Shown here: piece by piece, positions 42,706-51,973 of the stretch
Layout: every line of letters begins with the position of its first letter
Position numbering within the stretch: the stretch's first letter is position 1
Origin: Bdellovibrionales bacterium
GTDB taxonomy: Bacteria > Bdellovibrionota > UBA1018
Direction of reading: 5' to 3'
NCBI GenBank assembly: GCA_018266355.1
Contig: JAFEAP010000029.1
Coordinates: 202,305-266,304, forward strand
Length of the DNA stretch: 64,000 bases
The notes under the pieces: generated by a model
Told to the model about the DNA's origin: nothing
What the model saw: the letters and a program-made list of their open reading frames with translations, nothing else
Databases searched by the model: none
Made by a program: the position numbers and the translations under genes

Positions 42706-43554
42706 ATGCAGTTTATGGATCGTCGTCACGCGACCGCACTCATCACGGGAGCTTCCTCGGGCATCGGCCGGGAGCTCGCCCGGGTTTTCGCGGAAAACCA
42801 TCATTCGCTGATTCTCGTCGCCCGCGACCGCGCCCGGCTCGACGCCGTCGCGGCCGAGTTGCACCAGAGGTTCCTCGTCCCGGTTCGGGTCGAGGTCTGC
42901 GATCTCGCGGACCGCGCGGCGCTGGAAGCGCTGATCTCCCGTCTCGACGCCGAGCACGCCGTGATCGACGTCCTCGTGAACAACGCCGGCGTCGGCATCG
43001 AAGGTCCTTTCGCGGAGATCGATTGGCCGCGCGAACGCGAAATGCTCGACGTGAACGTCTCCGCGCTCGTTCGTCTGACGAAGGCGTTCCTGCCCCAGAT
43101 GGTGAACCGGCGTTCGGGGCGGATCCTGCAAGTCGCCTCGACCGCGGCGTTCCAGCCGGGGCCGTACCTCTCGCTCTACTTCGCGACGAAGGCCTTCGTC
43201 CTTTCGTTCTCGGAAGGTCTTTCCGCCGAACTTCGCGGGAGCGGCGTCACGGTGACGACGCTTTGCCCGGGACCGACCCATACGGAGTTTGAACGCCGCC
43301 TCGGGACCGACTCGGGCCTTTTCGATACCGGTCTTCCGGTCGCGAACGCGGCCCCGGTCGCTGCCTACGGCTACGCCGCCCTCATGAAGGGGAAACGCGT
43401 GGCCGTTCACGGGACGGTGAACCGCGTCCTTTCGTTCTTCTCGCGCATCCTTCCGAACGGGATCGTCCTATTTTTTCTCGGATGGGCGATCGGCCGGAAG
43501 GTCGTGCGCGGCGATCTGGGGTCGGCGAAGTCGAAAGACTTCCCCGCCACGTAA
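42706..43554 (+). CDS. Classical short-chain dehydrogenase/reductase
   Basis: 282 aa from ATG 42706 (an upstream GTG and a downstream ATG at 42715 are possible). Rossmann motif TGASSGIG, NNAG, catalytic YFATK (YxxxK) and CPGPTHTEF, all as in DltE/YqjQ-type SDRs. A hydrophobic stretch near the end (GIVLFFLGWAIGR) may attach it to the membrane. Substrate unknown; a lipid or fatty ketone is likely from the membrane tail. Its 3' end overlaps the convergent flavin reductase-like gene by 87 nt. Confidence 0.88.
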   Translation: MQFMDRRHATALITGASSGIGRELARVFAENHHSLILVARDRARLDAVAAELHQRFLVPVRVEVCDLADRAALEALISRLDAEHAVIDVLVNNAGVGIEGPFAEIDWPREREMLDVNVSALVRLTKAFLPQMVNRRSGRILQVASTAAFQPGPYLSLYFATKAFVLSFSEGLSAELRGSGVTVTTLCPGPTHTEFERRLGTDSGLFDTGLPVANAAPVAAYGYAALMKGKRVAVHGTVNRVLSFFSRILPNGIVLFFLGWAIGRKVVRGDLGSAKSKDFPAT

Positions 43555-44145
43555 CCATTCGTCGCGTCCGAGCCGGGCGACGGGTTTAAGCTTCTCGTAC
43601 CGGATCTCACCCTCGGCGAGTACCCGATCGGCGACGTGCATGCCGAGGACCCGACCGATGATGAGGCTCGACCCGCCGGGGGAGTCCTCGCCGATTTCGA
43701 CGATCTTCTCGAGGCGGCATTCCATATGGATCGCCGATTCGGCGACGCGCGGCGGCCGGACCCACGTCGAGGCGAGGGGGGTCAGTCCGACGATCGCGAA
43801 CTCGCTCACGCCGTGGGGGTAGGCGGCCGAGGCCGCGTTCACTTCTTCGGCGATCGCTTCTTCGGAGGTGTTCACGACGAATTCGCCGGTCGCCTCGATG
43901 TTTCGGAGAGTATCTTTTTTCGAGCCGTCGGGCATCCGGGAGCAGGAAAAGACGATGCAAGTCGGGTTCGAGCTCACGCCGTTAAAGAAGCTGAAGGGCG
44001 CCAAGTTGGTGACGCCGTTCTCATCGACGGTCGAGACGAACGCGATCGGACGCGGGACGATCGAAGCGACAAGGATCCGATAGGCGTCGCGAACCGAGAG
44101 TTTAGTGAAATCATGGCTATGAAAAGGACCCTCATTTAGTGCCAT
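43468..44145 (-). CDS. Flavin reductase-like FMN-binding protein (DIM6/NTAB)
   Basis: 225 aa. The pattern SIVPRPIAFVSTVDENGVTNLAPFSFFNGVSSNPTCI (given here as family signature, split in the middle at FSFF) is that of the FMN-binding split-barrel group, which includes flavin reductases and proteins of unknown electron role. The C-terminal 30 residues are basic and lie over the end of the convergent SDR gene. The start codon lies only 9 nt from the divergent start at 44155, so one of the two starts is probably further inside. Confidence 0.85.
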   Translation of the reverse strand: MALNEGPFHSHDFTKLSVRDAYRILVASIVPRPIAFVSTVDENGVTNLAPFSFFNGVSSNPTCIVFSCSRMPDGSKKDTLRNIEATGEFVVNTSEEAIAEEVNAASAAYPHGVSEFAIVGLTPLASTWVRPPRVAESAIHMECRLEKIVEIGEDSPGGSSLIIGRVLGMHVADRVLAEGEIRYEKLKPVARLGRDEWLRGGEVFRLRRPQIAAHDLPADRPSEKK

Positions 44146-44154
44146 AATAGAAGG

Positions 44155-45096
44155 ATGTCACAGATTCGCGATAAAAGCGCGATGAAGGACTCGGTGTTGC
44201 GTCGGTTTACGCTCCGGATCCTTCAAGAATTTCGCCGAACCGGTTCCGCTGCTCAGAACGAAAATCTGAAGCACGTGCGCCGGATGGCGCGCGAGGTCCG
44301 CTGCGATCGCGAGAGCCTCGAGCGCATCGACATCCAGCCCGAGATCCTCGAGACGGCGATCCTGCTCTCCGATCTCGGGAAAGAGCCGCACATTCTTCAG
44401 AAATACCTCAAACACTACGACGGAAGCGCGTTCCGCGCGTTCCTCGATCACTCGCGCATCAGCATGCGCGAGGGAAATCGCATCCGTCTCGAGGTCGGCG
44501 TCGACGCGCGCACGTGGCGGAAAATCCTTTCCTCGATCGTCGGTCACGACGGTCCTTCGATTCCGGGCAGCTGGTGGAAGATCAATTACGAGCGCGAGCT
44601 CGGGAAGCGTTATCCGGGAATCCATTCCCGCGACGCCCTCATCCACTCGTATCTCGATCGCATCGATCAGGGCGGTCTCTTCCGCAGCGCGAGCGGGCAC
44701 CTGAACGGCGGCCTTCGGAAGATCAGCTACGACATTTTCCTGAAGGACAGCCCGTTCAAAGGAAACCTCGCCGGCACGATCGTCGAGATATTCGGCAATA
44801 CGCGCGCGGGAACCCAGGAACAAATCGATTTCCTCGACGAGGTCGTGAAACCGCGGCTCCTCGGCAGCGAGCAGCTTCCGAAGATCGTCCGCGAGATGAA
44901 ACGGAAGTTCCTCGAATCCGAGAAGTACTTCGAACGGATCCTGATCGAGCCGGGCGTCCAGGACACCGTACGGGTCGTCCTCGATCACGGGGAGATCGTC
45001 ACGGTGACGGATTTGGACGATTTCTGGCGCGTTTTGGCCAAAGTGACGCCCAAGGGCTCCGTTTCCTCGTTCGCCCGGCGGGTTCAGGCGAGCTGA
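44155..45096 (+). CDS. HD-like domain protein with altered metal motif
   Basis: 313 aa. An early LKHVRRMARE, then AILLSDLGKEP, then FLDHSRISMREG and SSIVGHDGP are arranged like the His and Asp positions of HD-domain phosphohydrolases, but the central HD pair is replaced by Ser-Asp. It may thus be a divergent HD phosphohydrolase or an inactive binding relative. The C-terminal third is helical. GAAGG precedes the ATG. No neighbours suggest a pathway. Confidence 0.6.
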   Translation: MSQIRDKSAMKDSVLRRFTLRILQEFRRTGSAAQNENLKHVRRMAREVRCDRESLERIDIQPEILETAILLSDLGKEPHILQKYLKHYDGSAFRAFLDHSRISMREGNRIRLEVGVDARTWRKILSSIVGHDGPSIPGSWWKINYERELGKRYPGIHSRDALIHSYLDRIDQGGLFRSASGHLNGGLRKISYDIFLKDSPFKGNLAGTIVEIFGNTRAGTQEQIDFLDEVVKPRLLGSEQLPKIVREMKRKFLESEKYFERILIEPGVQDTVRVVLDHGEIVTVTDLDDFWRVLAKVTPKGSVSSFARRVQAS

Positions 45097-45141
45097 TTTC
45101 GGCCTAACCTCGCGAAATCCCTGCTTTCCGGGCCGGTTGGT

Positions 45142-45184
45142 CCCGGGCTTGCTTTATTAGTCCCGTAGCAGGGGCCAGCCCGGG
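45142..45184 (+). promoter_or_regulatory. Stable hairpin upstream of a small membrane protein gene
   Basis: CCCGGGCT (45142-45149) pairs perfectly with AGCCCGGG (45177-45184); inside, TGCT and AGCA can form a further arm. It lies after the HD-like gene and 52 nt before the ATG at 45236, so it could end the first transcript or be a leader structure of the second. Confidence 0.45.
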
Positions 45185-45235
45185 GCATGATGCCTCTTTC
45201 CGCCGCCCACGACTTCCAGGGAAAGGAAGGGTCTC

Positions 45236-45496
45236 ATGAAAGATCAAACGAAACGCGGCGTGGATCCCCGCTGGCTCGTCGGAAAATGGTTCTTCTTCTA
45301 CCGCGCGGTATTCTACGTCGCCGTCGCATTCTTAGTGCGCGAGAGCGTCGTTCCGGCGCGCAGCAGCCCGCGCGTGGAAACCGCCTACGCCGGCGAGCGG
45401 CTCGATCAGAGCCTGCTTTCTTCCGAGTTCACGCGGTGGTCGGCGACGTTCCCGTCGCGGCTCGACCGCGCGATGGAGACCGGCGTCGCCGAGTAG
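45236..45496 (+). CDS. Small membrane protein
   Basis: 86 aa. GGAAAGGAAGG just upstream is a strong ribosome site. A membrane helix near residues 15-35 (KWFFFYRAVFYVAVAFLV) follows a basic N-terminus, and a soluble tail follows. The last 91 nt overlap the convergent coiled-coil gene, which weakens the call. Function unknown. Confidence 0.55.
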   Translation: MKDQTKRGVDPRWLVGKWFFFYRAVFYVAVAFLVRESVVPARSSPRVETAYAGERLDQSLLSSEFTRWSATFPSRLDRAMETGVAE

Positions 45497-46707
45497 ACGC
45501 GCATCCCTTCCGGGATTTCCTCGACCTTTTCGGCGTAGATTCCGCGTTCGGTGAGGGCTTCGATCTTCTGGCGAAGGTCGCGGACCTCGTCGTCGTGACG
45601 GAGCCGTTCGACGAGCATGGCTTTGTTCGATTCCTTGCGTAAGGTCTCGAGCTTCGTCTGCACGCTGCCCGACTCCATTTGGAGCATGGCGAGTTCGCTC
45701 TTCGCGGAGAGGAGGGCCTTTTCGGCCCGGTCCGCGCGCTCGACGGCGGCGTCGACTTCGGCGGCCTTCGCGGCGATCGCGAGGTTCATCTCTTCCTTCA
45801 TCCCGAGGTTCTCCTCGGTCAAGGCCAGCAGGCGAGCGCGAGCGCGTTCCATCTCCTGGGTTTTCTTCGTCTCGACTTCGGCGATCGCGGCTTGCACGCG
45901 GGCGAGTTCGGCCTCGGCGGCCTCCCGCGCTTCGCGGTCCGGGCCGATCTGGCGTTCGACTTCGGCGCGCATCTGGTTCCGCGCGATCTCGCGGAAACGC
46001 TCCCGGTCGAGCGCGGCGTCCTTCTCGATCTCCGCGCGGAGCCGTTCCTTCTCGGTCGCGATCTCCCAGCGGAAGCGTTCTTTCATGTTCGCCTCGATGC
46101 GGGCGATTTCCTCGTCGGCGTTCCGCTTGTTCTGGTTCAGGATCGCGAGCTCTTTTTGGAGCTGGTTGTACTTCGCTTCCGCGGACTGGATGCGGATGAG
46201 CGAGCTCTGGAGTTCGCGCTGGTAAGTCTCGGCGTGGCGCGAGTGGGTCGCCGCGTTCGACGTCGTCTCGTTCAGTTTCGTCTCGAGCGTGCGGATCTGG
46301 TTCCGGTGCTCGACGACGACGGACTTCATCTTTTCGAGCTCGATGATCGCGCCGCGGGCCTGGGCTTCGCGCGCGAGGACTTCGTTCCAGGCGTTCTTGT
46401 ACTGGGCGATCTCGGCTTCGAGCTTCTTCTCGCGCGTGCCGGTCTCGGCCATTTCCTGCTTCAACCGATTTTCCGAGGCTTGGAGCGATTGGTACGCCTG
46501 CGTGATCGCGGCGATTTTATTCTCGCGGCTGACGAGCCGGTTCTGGAGTTCGCGTACGGCGTTCTCGAGCGTGGTGCGCGTCGAGAGGTATTCCTGCGCG
46601 ATCTTCTGGCTGCGTTTTTTCTCTTCGCCGAGCGCCTCCTCGAGCTTCCGCGCGGAAGTGAGGAATCCTTCGAGGTGCTGGCTGATCAGACTGTTCGGGG
46701 CGTCCAT
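45406..46707 (-). CDS. Long coiled-coil protein, downstream of recQ on the other strand
   Basis: 433 aa from ATG 46707, which follows AAGGAGGAG by about 10 nt. Nearly the whole chain (residues 15-395) is heptad-like Glu/Lys/Arg/Ala sequence with almost no Pro or Gly, as in cytoskeletal or SMC-like coiled coils. No hinge, Walker motif, signal peptide or membrane span. The end (about 35 residues) is Ser/Arg-rich and unstructured. A second coiled-coil gene lies on the far side of recQ. Possible scaffolding or polar-organising role, by analogy only. Confidence 0.8.
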   Translation of the reverse strand: MDAPNSLISQHLEGFLTSARKLEEALGEEKKRSQKIAQEYLSTRTTLENAVRELQNRLVSRENKIAAITQAYQSLQASENRLKQEMAETGTREKKLEAEIAQYKNAWNEVLAREAQARGAIIELEKMKSVVVEHRNQIRTLETKLNETTSNAATHSRHAETYQRELQSSLIRIQSAEAKYNQLQKELAILNQNKRNADEEIARIEANMKERFRWEIATEKERLRAEIEKDAALDRERFREIARNQMRAEVERQIGPDREAREAAEAELARVQAAIAEVETKKTQEMERARARLLALTEENLGMKEEMNLAIAAKAAEVDAAVERADRAEKALLSAKSELAMLQMESGSVQTKLETLRKESNKAMLVERLRHDDEVRDLRQKIEALTERGIYAEKVEEIPEGMRVYSATPVSIARSSRDGNVADHRVNSEESRL

Positions 46708-46836
46708 GCCGGGAGTTCTCCTCCTTATAGTGTCCGCGATCCCAGAGCGGGGCAGCAATCGGTCAAATTTGCCGCCGTCAGCGGATTGGCGACGTTGACG
46801 GGGACCGGTGGCGTAACGCATGCTAGGTCCGCACGC

Positions 46837-48882
46837 ATGCCGGATCATTCCCCTTCGGATCGCCTCCTTCAGCTCCTTCAGACGCGTTTCGGCTATTCCG
46901 AGTTCCGTCCGCGCCAGGCCGCGGTCTGCCAGGCGGTCGCCGACGGTCGGGACGCCCTCGTCGTGATGCCGACCGGGGCCGGTAAGAGCCTTTGTTACCA
47001 GATCCCGGGGCTCGCCCGCGGAGGGACGACCCTCGTGATCAGTCCGCTCGTCGCCTTGATCGAGGACCAGGTGAATCGGCTGCTTTCCCGAGGAGTCAAA
47101 GCCGGCCGGATCCATTCCGGGCGCGGCCGCGAGGAATCGCGCGAGACGTTCCGAAGCTACCTCCGCGGCGAACTCGAGTTCCTTTTCATCGCGCCCGAGC
47201 GCCTCGCCGTCCCGGGTTTCGCCGAGATGCTGAAGCAGCATCCGCCGTCCCTCATCGCCGTGGACGAGGCGCACTGTATTTCGCATTGGGGCCACGACTT
47301 CCGTCCGGATTACCGACTCGTCGGCGAGCGGCTCGAAGGTCTGAAAAACACCCCGATCGTCGCGCTTACGGCGACCGCGACCCCGCTCGTCCAAAAGGAC
47401 ATCTGCGTTCAGCTCAAGCTCCGAGATCCGTCGCTCTTCATCCACGGATTCCGGCGGGAAAACCTCGCGATCCAAGTCGTGGATGCGCTCCCCTCCGAAC
47501 GCGCCGATCGGATCTCGGCCGTCCTCGCCGATCCCGAGCGCCGACCGGCGATCGTCTACGCGCCGACGCGAAAGAAGTCCGAGGAGCTCGCCCGCGAACT
47601 CCGGGGACTCAAGGCCGCGGCTTACCACGCGGGGATGACGTCCGCGGACCGCGAAGACGTCTCCGTCGCCTTCTTGAACGGAACGAGCGACGTGATCGTC
47701 GCGACGGTCGCTTTCGGGATGGGCATCGACAAGGCGAACGTCCGTACGGTCGTACACGCCGCGCTTCCGGGAAGCCTCGAAAGTTACTACCAGGAAATCG
47801 GCCGCGGGGGACGCGACGGACTTCCCTCGCAGGCGATCCTCTTTCATTGCTATTCGGACCGGAAGACCCACGAGTTTTTCCTCGACCGCGATCATCCCGA
47901 CACGGCCGTTCTCGCGAAAGTGCGCGCGGCTGTCCCGCCGACGGGGTCGGTGCTCGCCGACGAGCTCCGGGGATCCGTGAGGGGCGTCGACGCCGAGGAT
48001 TTCGAAAAGGCGCTCGAAAAGCTCTGGATGCACGGGGGAGTGAAGATCGAACACGGGGAGGCGGTCTCGCTCGGAATCGAAGGTTGGAAAAAACCTTACG
48101 AAGAACAGCGGAAACACCGGCTCGCGCAGCTCGATTCGATGCAGGCTTTCACCGAGAGCGGCGGCTGCCGGATGACGACGCTCATCCGGCATTTCGGCGA
48201 CACGGAAGACGGTACCCGCGCCTGCGGGATCTGCGACCGCTGCGCGCCGGTCGCGAACGTCCGTGTCCTCGACGAACTCGAGCGCGGGATCGTCGCCCAG
48301 ACGCTCGCCTCGCTCTCCGGCCGCGACGGCCAGGCGGTCGGCCGGCTCTTCGACGAAGCGACGAGTTTCGACTCGCGGGTCACCCGCTCGGGCTTCGAGC
48401 GGATCCTCTCCGCGCTCGCCCGGGCCCGAATGATCGAGGTGCTCCAATCCGAGTTCGAGAAGGACGGGAAGGTCATTTCCTACCGTCGGATCGCGCTGCT
48501 CGCCGCCGGAAAGCGTGCGAAGGCCGAGGACGTCGCCGCGATCGAGATCGACGGGGATTCGATGGCCGGGGCGCGGGCGGCGAAAGTGAAGAAGAAGCTC
48601 GGTACGACGAGACGCGCGGGCGACGGCCGTGCGCCGGTCGTCGCGGACCCGGAACGCGCGTCGGAACTCCCGAAACTCTTCGAAGACCTCCGCGCCTGGC
48701 GGCTCGCCGAAGCGAAGAAGAAGGGCGTGCCTGCGTTCCGAGTGCTCACCGACCGGGTACTTTACGCGATCTGCGAGGAGCGGCCGACGACGGAGGACGC
48801 GCTTCGGATGGTGCCGGGAATGGGGCCGAAGCTCGTTCAAGCTTATGGCGAGGCGATTCTCGGCCGGGTTAACGGGGCCTGA
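46837..48882 (+). CDS. recQ: RecQ ATP-dependent DNA helicase
   Basis: 681 aa. Walker A VVMPTGAGKSLCYQ, the DEAH box in IAVDEAHCISHWGHDFRPDY, TATAT, the motif GMGIDKANVRTVVHAALPGS and ESYYQEIGRGGRDG give a complete helicase core. The zinc module (GCR, then CGICDRC) and an RQC winged helix follow, and an HRDC domain ends the chain (FEDLRAWRLAEAKKKGVPAFRVL, then VPGMGPKLVQAYG). It unwinds 3'-5' and acts with RecFOR or RecJ at gaps. It is flanked by two opposite-strand coiled-coil genes. Confidence 0.95.
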   Translation: MPDHSPSDRLLQLLQTRFGYSEFRPRQAAVCQAVADGRDALVVMPTGAGKSLCYQIPGLARGGTTLVISPLVALIEDQVNRLLSRGVKAGRIHSGRGREESRETFRSYLRGELEFLFIAPERLAVPGFAEMLKQHPPSLIAVDEAHCISHWGHDFRPDYRLVGERLEGLKNTPIVALTATATPLVQKDICVQLKLRDPSLFIHGFRRENLAIQVVDALPSERADRISAVLADPERRPAIVYAPTRKKSEELARELRGLKAAAYHAGMTSADREDVSVAFLNGTSDVIVATVAFGMGIDKANVRTVVHAALPGSLESYYQEIGRGGRDGLPSQAILFHCYSDRKTHEFFLDRDHPDTAVLAKVRAAVPPTGSVLADELRGSVRGVDAEDFEKALEKLWMHGGVKIEHGEAVSLGIEGWKKPYEEQRKHRLAQLDSMQAFTESGGCRMTTLIRHFGDTEDGTRACGICDRCAPVANVRVLDELERGIVAQTLASLSGRDGQAVGRLFDEATSFDSRVTRSGFERILSALARARMIEVLQSEFEKDGKVISYRRIALLAAGKRAKAEDVAAIEIDGDSMAGARAAKVKKKLGTTRRAGDGRAPVVADPERASELPKLFEDLRAWRLAEAKKKGVPAFRVLTDRVLYAICEERPTTEDALRMVPGMGPKLVQAYGEAILGRVNGA

Positions 48883-48887
48883 TCGCG

Positions 48888-50582
48888 TCAGTGATCGGTC
48901 TCGGAAGTCTTATCCTTCGCGAGCCGGGATTTCGCGCGTTCGATTTCGCGTTCTTTCCGTCGGAGGACCTCGGCGAGCGGATTTTCCGAGGGCGTCGACC
49001 CCGATTCGGCGATCGCCTCGGTCTCGAAACGGATCTTCTCGACCTCGGCGGCGATCCGGCGGTTCTGGATCTCGCGGGCTTGCTTCGCGTTCGTCTCCAT
49101 CTCGGCGCGGAGGCGGGAGAGCTCGGTTTGGAACTCGGCGCGTTCCTCGGCGCGGGCGCGGAGGAGCTGGTCGCGCTCGGCGCGGAGTTGGTCGGCGACT
49201 TGGCGTAGGCTTTCGAGTCCCTGTTCGGCCGGCGCGCGCATACGGGCGGCGTGGCGCTTCGCGAGTTCGGCTTCGCGACGGGAGTGTTCGGCGGCTTCGG
49301 CCGCCTCTTTCGCGAGCGCGCGGGCCTCGTCTTCCCGGGCGCGGGCTTCCGAGACGGCGTCGGCGGATTCGCGGGCGAGCCGGATCTTCTCGTTCTTTGC
49401 TTCGTTCCGGATCTCGGCGATACGACGCTCGCTCGTTTCGACCGTGCGCTTCAGTTCGTCGGTGAGATCGGCGCATTCGATTTCGAGCCGGCGCACGCGT
49501 GCGGCGGCGTCGCGCGAGGTCGCCTCACGCGCGTCCTCGGCCTCGTGCCGGACCCGTTCGGCCTCGTGTTTGAGTTTCCGCTCGGACTCGAGCTCGTCGG
49601 AAAGGATCTGGAGGTTCCGCTCGAGTTCCGCGATACGGTCGCGGTTTTCACGGCGGGCGAGGTCGATCTCGCTCTTGGCGTCGAACTCGGCTTGCTTCAG
49701 TCGGGCTTCGAGCTCGGTCTTCGCTTGGGCGGCGTTCCGTTCGTGGGTGATCCGCATCTCGCGCACTCGGGTGATCGTCTCTTCCCGAATGGACGCGAGT
49801 TCGGCGGCGGTCGCGCGGGCGGTCGCGCGCTCGCGGTCGAGGCGGGCGGAGAGGTCGGAGACCTGGAGCTGCGCCTCGCGATGGGCGGTGGAAATCTCGG
49901 AGAGTTCGTTTTCGAGCGCGACCGCTCGAGTGCGCGCGGCTTCGGCGACTTCGATCAGCTGGGCACGGGCAGAGTCTTTCTCGCTTTCGATCGCGGTGAG
50001 CGCCTGGGTGAGGCGAGCGTTCTCGCGGCGGACTCGCGCGAGCTCGGTGGTCGCGTTATCGCGGTAGATCGAGAATTCTGCGGTGATTTCGTTCAGCTTC
50101 GCTTGGAGTTTTTCGTGCTCGAGCGCGGCTTCGGCGGCGGCGACTTTCGCGAGCTGGAGGGTTTCCTCGCGAATCTGGTTATCGCGCGCGATCGTTTCGG
50201 CGATCTTAAATTCGGAAATTCGGTCTTGGGAATCGCTCCACTCGCGTTCGCGACGGAGGTGTTCCTCGTTTTGGAGCGTCTTCTCGCGGACGACTTCGTC
50301 GATCCGGGTGCGTGCGATCGCGAGTTCTTCCTCGAGGACGCCGACTTTCATCATCAGATCGGTGAGTTCGGCGGCGAGTCGGCGGCCGGAATCGCGCAGG
50401 TAGGAGTTCTCTTCGAGGAGTTGCCGTTCTCGCTTCGTTTGTTGGTCGAGGGCGATCTCGAGTCCGCGCGCGGCGGCCGCGATCTGTCCGAGCGCGTGAC
50501 CCGATTCGAGGAGATCGGTCACGGCGGGAAGGGTGGACTTCGGGTTGTTCGTTCCGGAACCGGAGGCGGCCATCCTTTCCAT
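48888..50582 (-). CDS. Long coiled-coil protein, near recQ on the other strand
   Basis: 564 aa from ATG 50582 (an ATG at 50642 and one at 50573 are alternatives). After about 40 residues of mixed sequence, residues 45-530 are continuous heptad-like sequence rich in Ala, Glu and Arg, with no Pro and very few Gly. No signal peptide, membrane span or catalytic motif. Its end lies 5 nt from the recQ stop. It resembles the other coiled-coil protein (45406-46707) in composition and length scale, but I cannot align them reliably by eye. Confidence 0.8.
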   Translation of the reverse strand: MERMAASGSGTNNPKSTLPAVTDLLESGHALGQIAAAARGLEIALDQQTKRERQLLEENSYLRDSGRRLAAELTDLMMKVGVLEEELAIARTRIDEVVREKTLQNEEHLRREREWSDSQDRISEFKIAETIARDNQIREETLQLAKVAAAEAALEHEKLQAKLNEITAEFSIYRDNATTELARVRRENARLTQALTAIESEKDSARAQLIEVAEAARTRAVALENELSEISTAHREAQLQVSDLSARLDRERATARATAAELASIREETITRVREMRITHERNAAQAKTELEARLKQAEFDAKSEIDLARRENRDRIAELERNLQILSDELESERKLKHEAERVRHEAEDAREATSRDAAARVRRLEIECADLTDELKRTVETSERRIAEIRNEAKNEKIRLARESADAVSEARAREDEARALAKEAAEAAEHSRREAELAKRHAARMRAPAEQGLESLRQVADQLRAERDQLLRARAEERAEFQTELSRLRAEMETNAKQAREIQNRRIAAEVEKIRFETEAIAESGSTPSENPLAEVLRRKEREIERAKSRLAKDKTSETDH

Positions 50583-50712
50583 TTTCGCCCGGACGCGCTT
50601 CGCGAAACAATCGGTCAACCTTGCCGGGTAGGAGTCCCCCAAGCGCCGTCAGGAAAATGACGACGAGCCGGGTGGCGTTGTTTTTCGGGGTTTTTGCTGG
50701 GAAAGTCTTTAG

Positions 50713-51831
50713 GTGGGCTCGAGGTTTCGCGGAATTGTCGAAAGCGTTAAGCGGGGCGGCCCACGGATCCTGGCCGTCCTCGCGCTCGCGATGTTCGCTG
50801 CGAGTCCCGTGGTCCGCGCCGACGATCCCGCGCCGAACCCTTCCGGCACGCCCGCGCCCGGTCCGAGCGGCGGGCAGATCGCGAGTTGGTCGGCCGAGTT
50901 GATCCGCACGACGGATCCCGCGCCGGCGATTCCGGAACTCGTACTCTTCGATAAGAAACTTTCGGTCACGCTTCTTCCGAAAAATGGGAAGCTCCGCCCG
51001 TCGGTCGACGTCCGCGGCGCGTTCGATAAACCGGGGTGGGCGCTCTACATCGGCCAAACGAAGCTGATGGCTCCCCAACAGAAAGGGAGGCAAACCTTCA
51101 GCATCGTCGCCTACCTGAACGGACGGACGAGCGACCTCACGTGGACCGCGCGCGGACCGAACGGCGAGGAGATCAAGGAAAAGGTCGTGCTTCTCGCGCC
51201 GGAAGCCCAGGAATTCCGCGTCGGCGCGGTCTGGGGCGAAGCTTCGGTTTTCCTCGGGTTGACGTCGTTTCATTATTTCCAGACCCAGTTCGGGAGTTTC
51301 GACTCGAAGACGGGAATGTTCGGCGTGCGCTACGATTCCCCGCGCGGAAGTTCGAAGTTCGGGCTCGCGACCGACGTCAACCTCACGTACTTCACGCTCC
51401 AGGCTTCGCCCTCCCGCTACGGACCGCAGACGCTCGCGGCGAGCATCGACGGAACTTACCGTCCGAATTGGACGCTCGCGCAGGGACGCATCCAACCCAC
51501 CGCGGAGCTCGGCTTCCACTACATCACCATGCTCTCGAACGGATTTCCGTACGGGTTCTCGAACCTGATCGCGCCCGAGATCGGGATGAAGTGGCAGTTC
51601 GACGTGAATCCGAAGACGGGTTGGCTCTTCCAACTCCGCTACGTTCCGATCGCCGGACTCTTCAGCGCCTCCGAAGCGGAGATGAACCTGCTCCTCGGGA
51701 GGATCTGGACGCTCGCGAGCAGTCACCGGGTCGAGCTTGACCTGGGTTACTGGAAACTCGGTTACAAACCGGTCGAATCGACGGTCATCACGAACCGACT
51801 CCTCTATATAAGGATCGGGTACAGTCTCTGA
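50713..51831 (+). CDS. Outer-membrane beta-barrel-like protein
   Basis: 372 aa from GTG 50713. A signal peptide (RGGPRILAVLALAMFAASPVVRA) is followed by a Pro/Gly/Thr linker (to about residue 58), a beta-rich domain (60-150) and, from about residue 155, repeated amphipathic strands with aromatic ends (FHYFQTQFGSF, FGVRYDSP, YFTLQASP) ending in LLYIRIGYSL. That fits a barrel with perhaps ten or twelve strands. Family not recognised. It precedes three large lipoproteins on the same strand and might be part of their surface system. Confidence 0.68.
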   Translation: MGSRFRGIVESVKRGGPRILAVLALAMFAASPVVRADDPAPNPSGTPAPGPSGGQIASWSAELIRTTDPAPAIPELVLFDKKLSVTLLPKNGKLRPSVDVRGAFDKPGWALYIGQTKLMAPQQKGRQTFSIVAYLNGRTSDLTWTARGPNGEEIKEKVVLLAPEAQEFRVGAVWGEASVFLGLTSFHYFQTQFGSFDSKTGMFGVRYDSPRGSSKFGLATDVNLTYFTLQASPSRYGPQTLAASIDGTYRPNWTLAQGRIQPTAELGFHYITMLSNGFPYGFSNLIAPEIGMKWQFDVNPKTGWLFQLRYVPIAGLFSASEAEMNLLLGRIWTLASSHRVELDLGYWKLGYKPVESTVITNRLLYIRIGYSL

Positions 51832-51885
51832 GGTCCCGGTTAAGTTTTAGGGGGTTACGCCGATAAAGTTAATGATACCTAAACA

Positions 51886-51914
51886 CTGACTATTTTACTC
51901 AACTATTCTATAAA
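51886..51914 (+). promoter_or_regulatory. Sigma70-type promoter before the NHL lipoprotein
   Basis: CTGACT (51886-51891), 17-nt spacer, TATAAA (51909-51914) in an AT-rich patch rare in this window. Transcription would begin near 51921, giving a 50-nt leader to the ATG at 51974, and could carry the next two lipoprotein genes. Confidence 0.55.
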
Positions 51915-51973
51915 CTTTGGGTAAAATGGAGATGGAGCGGAGGAGAGTTTCCTCGGCCCAACCAGTGGTACGT

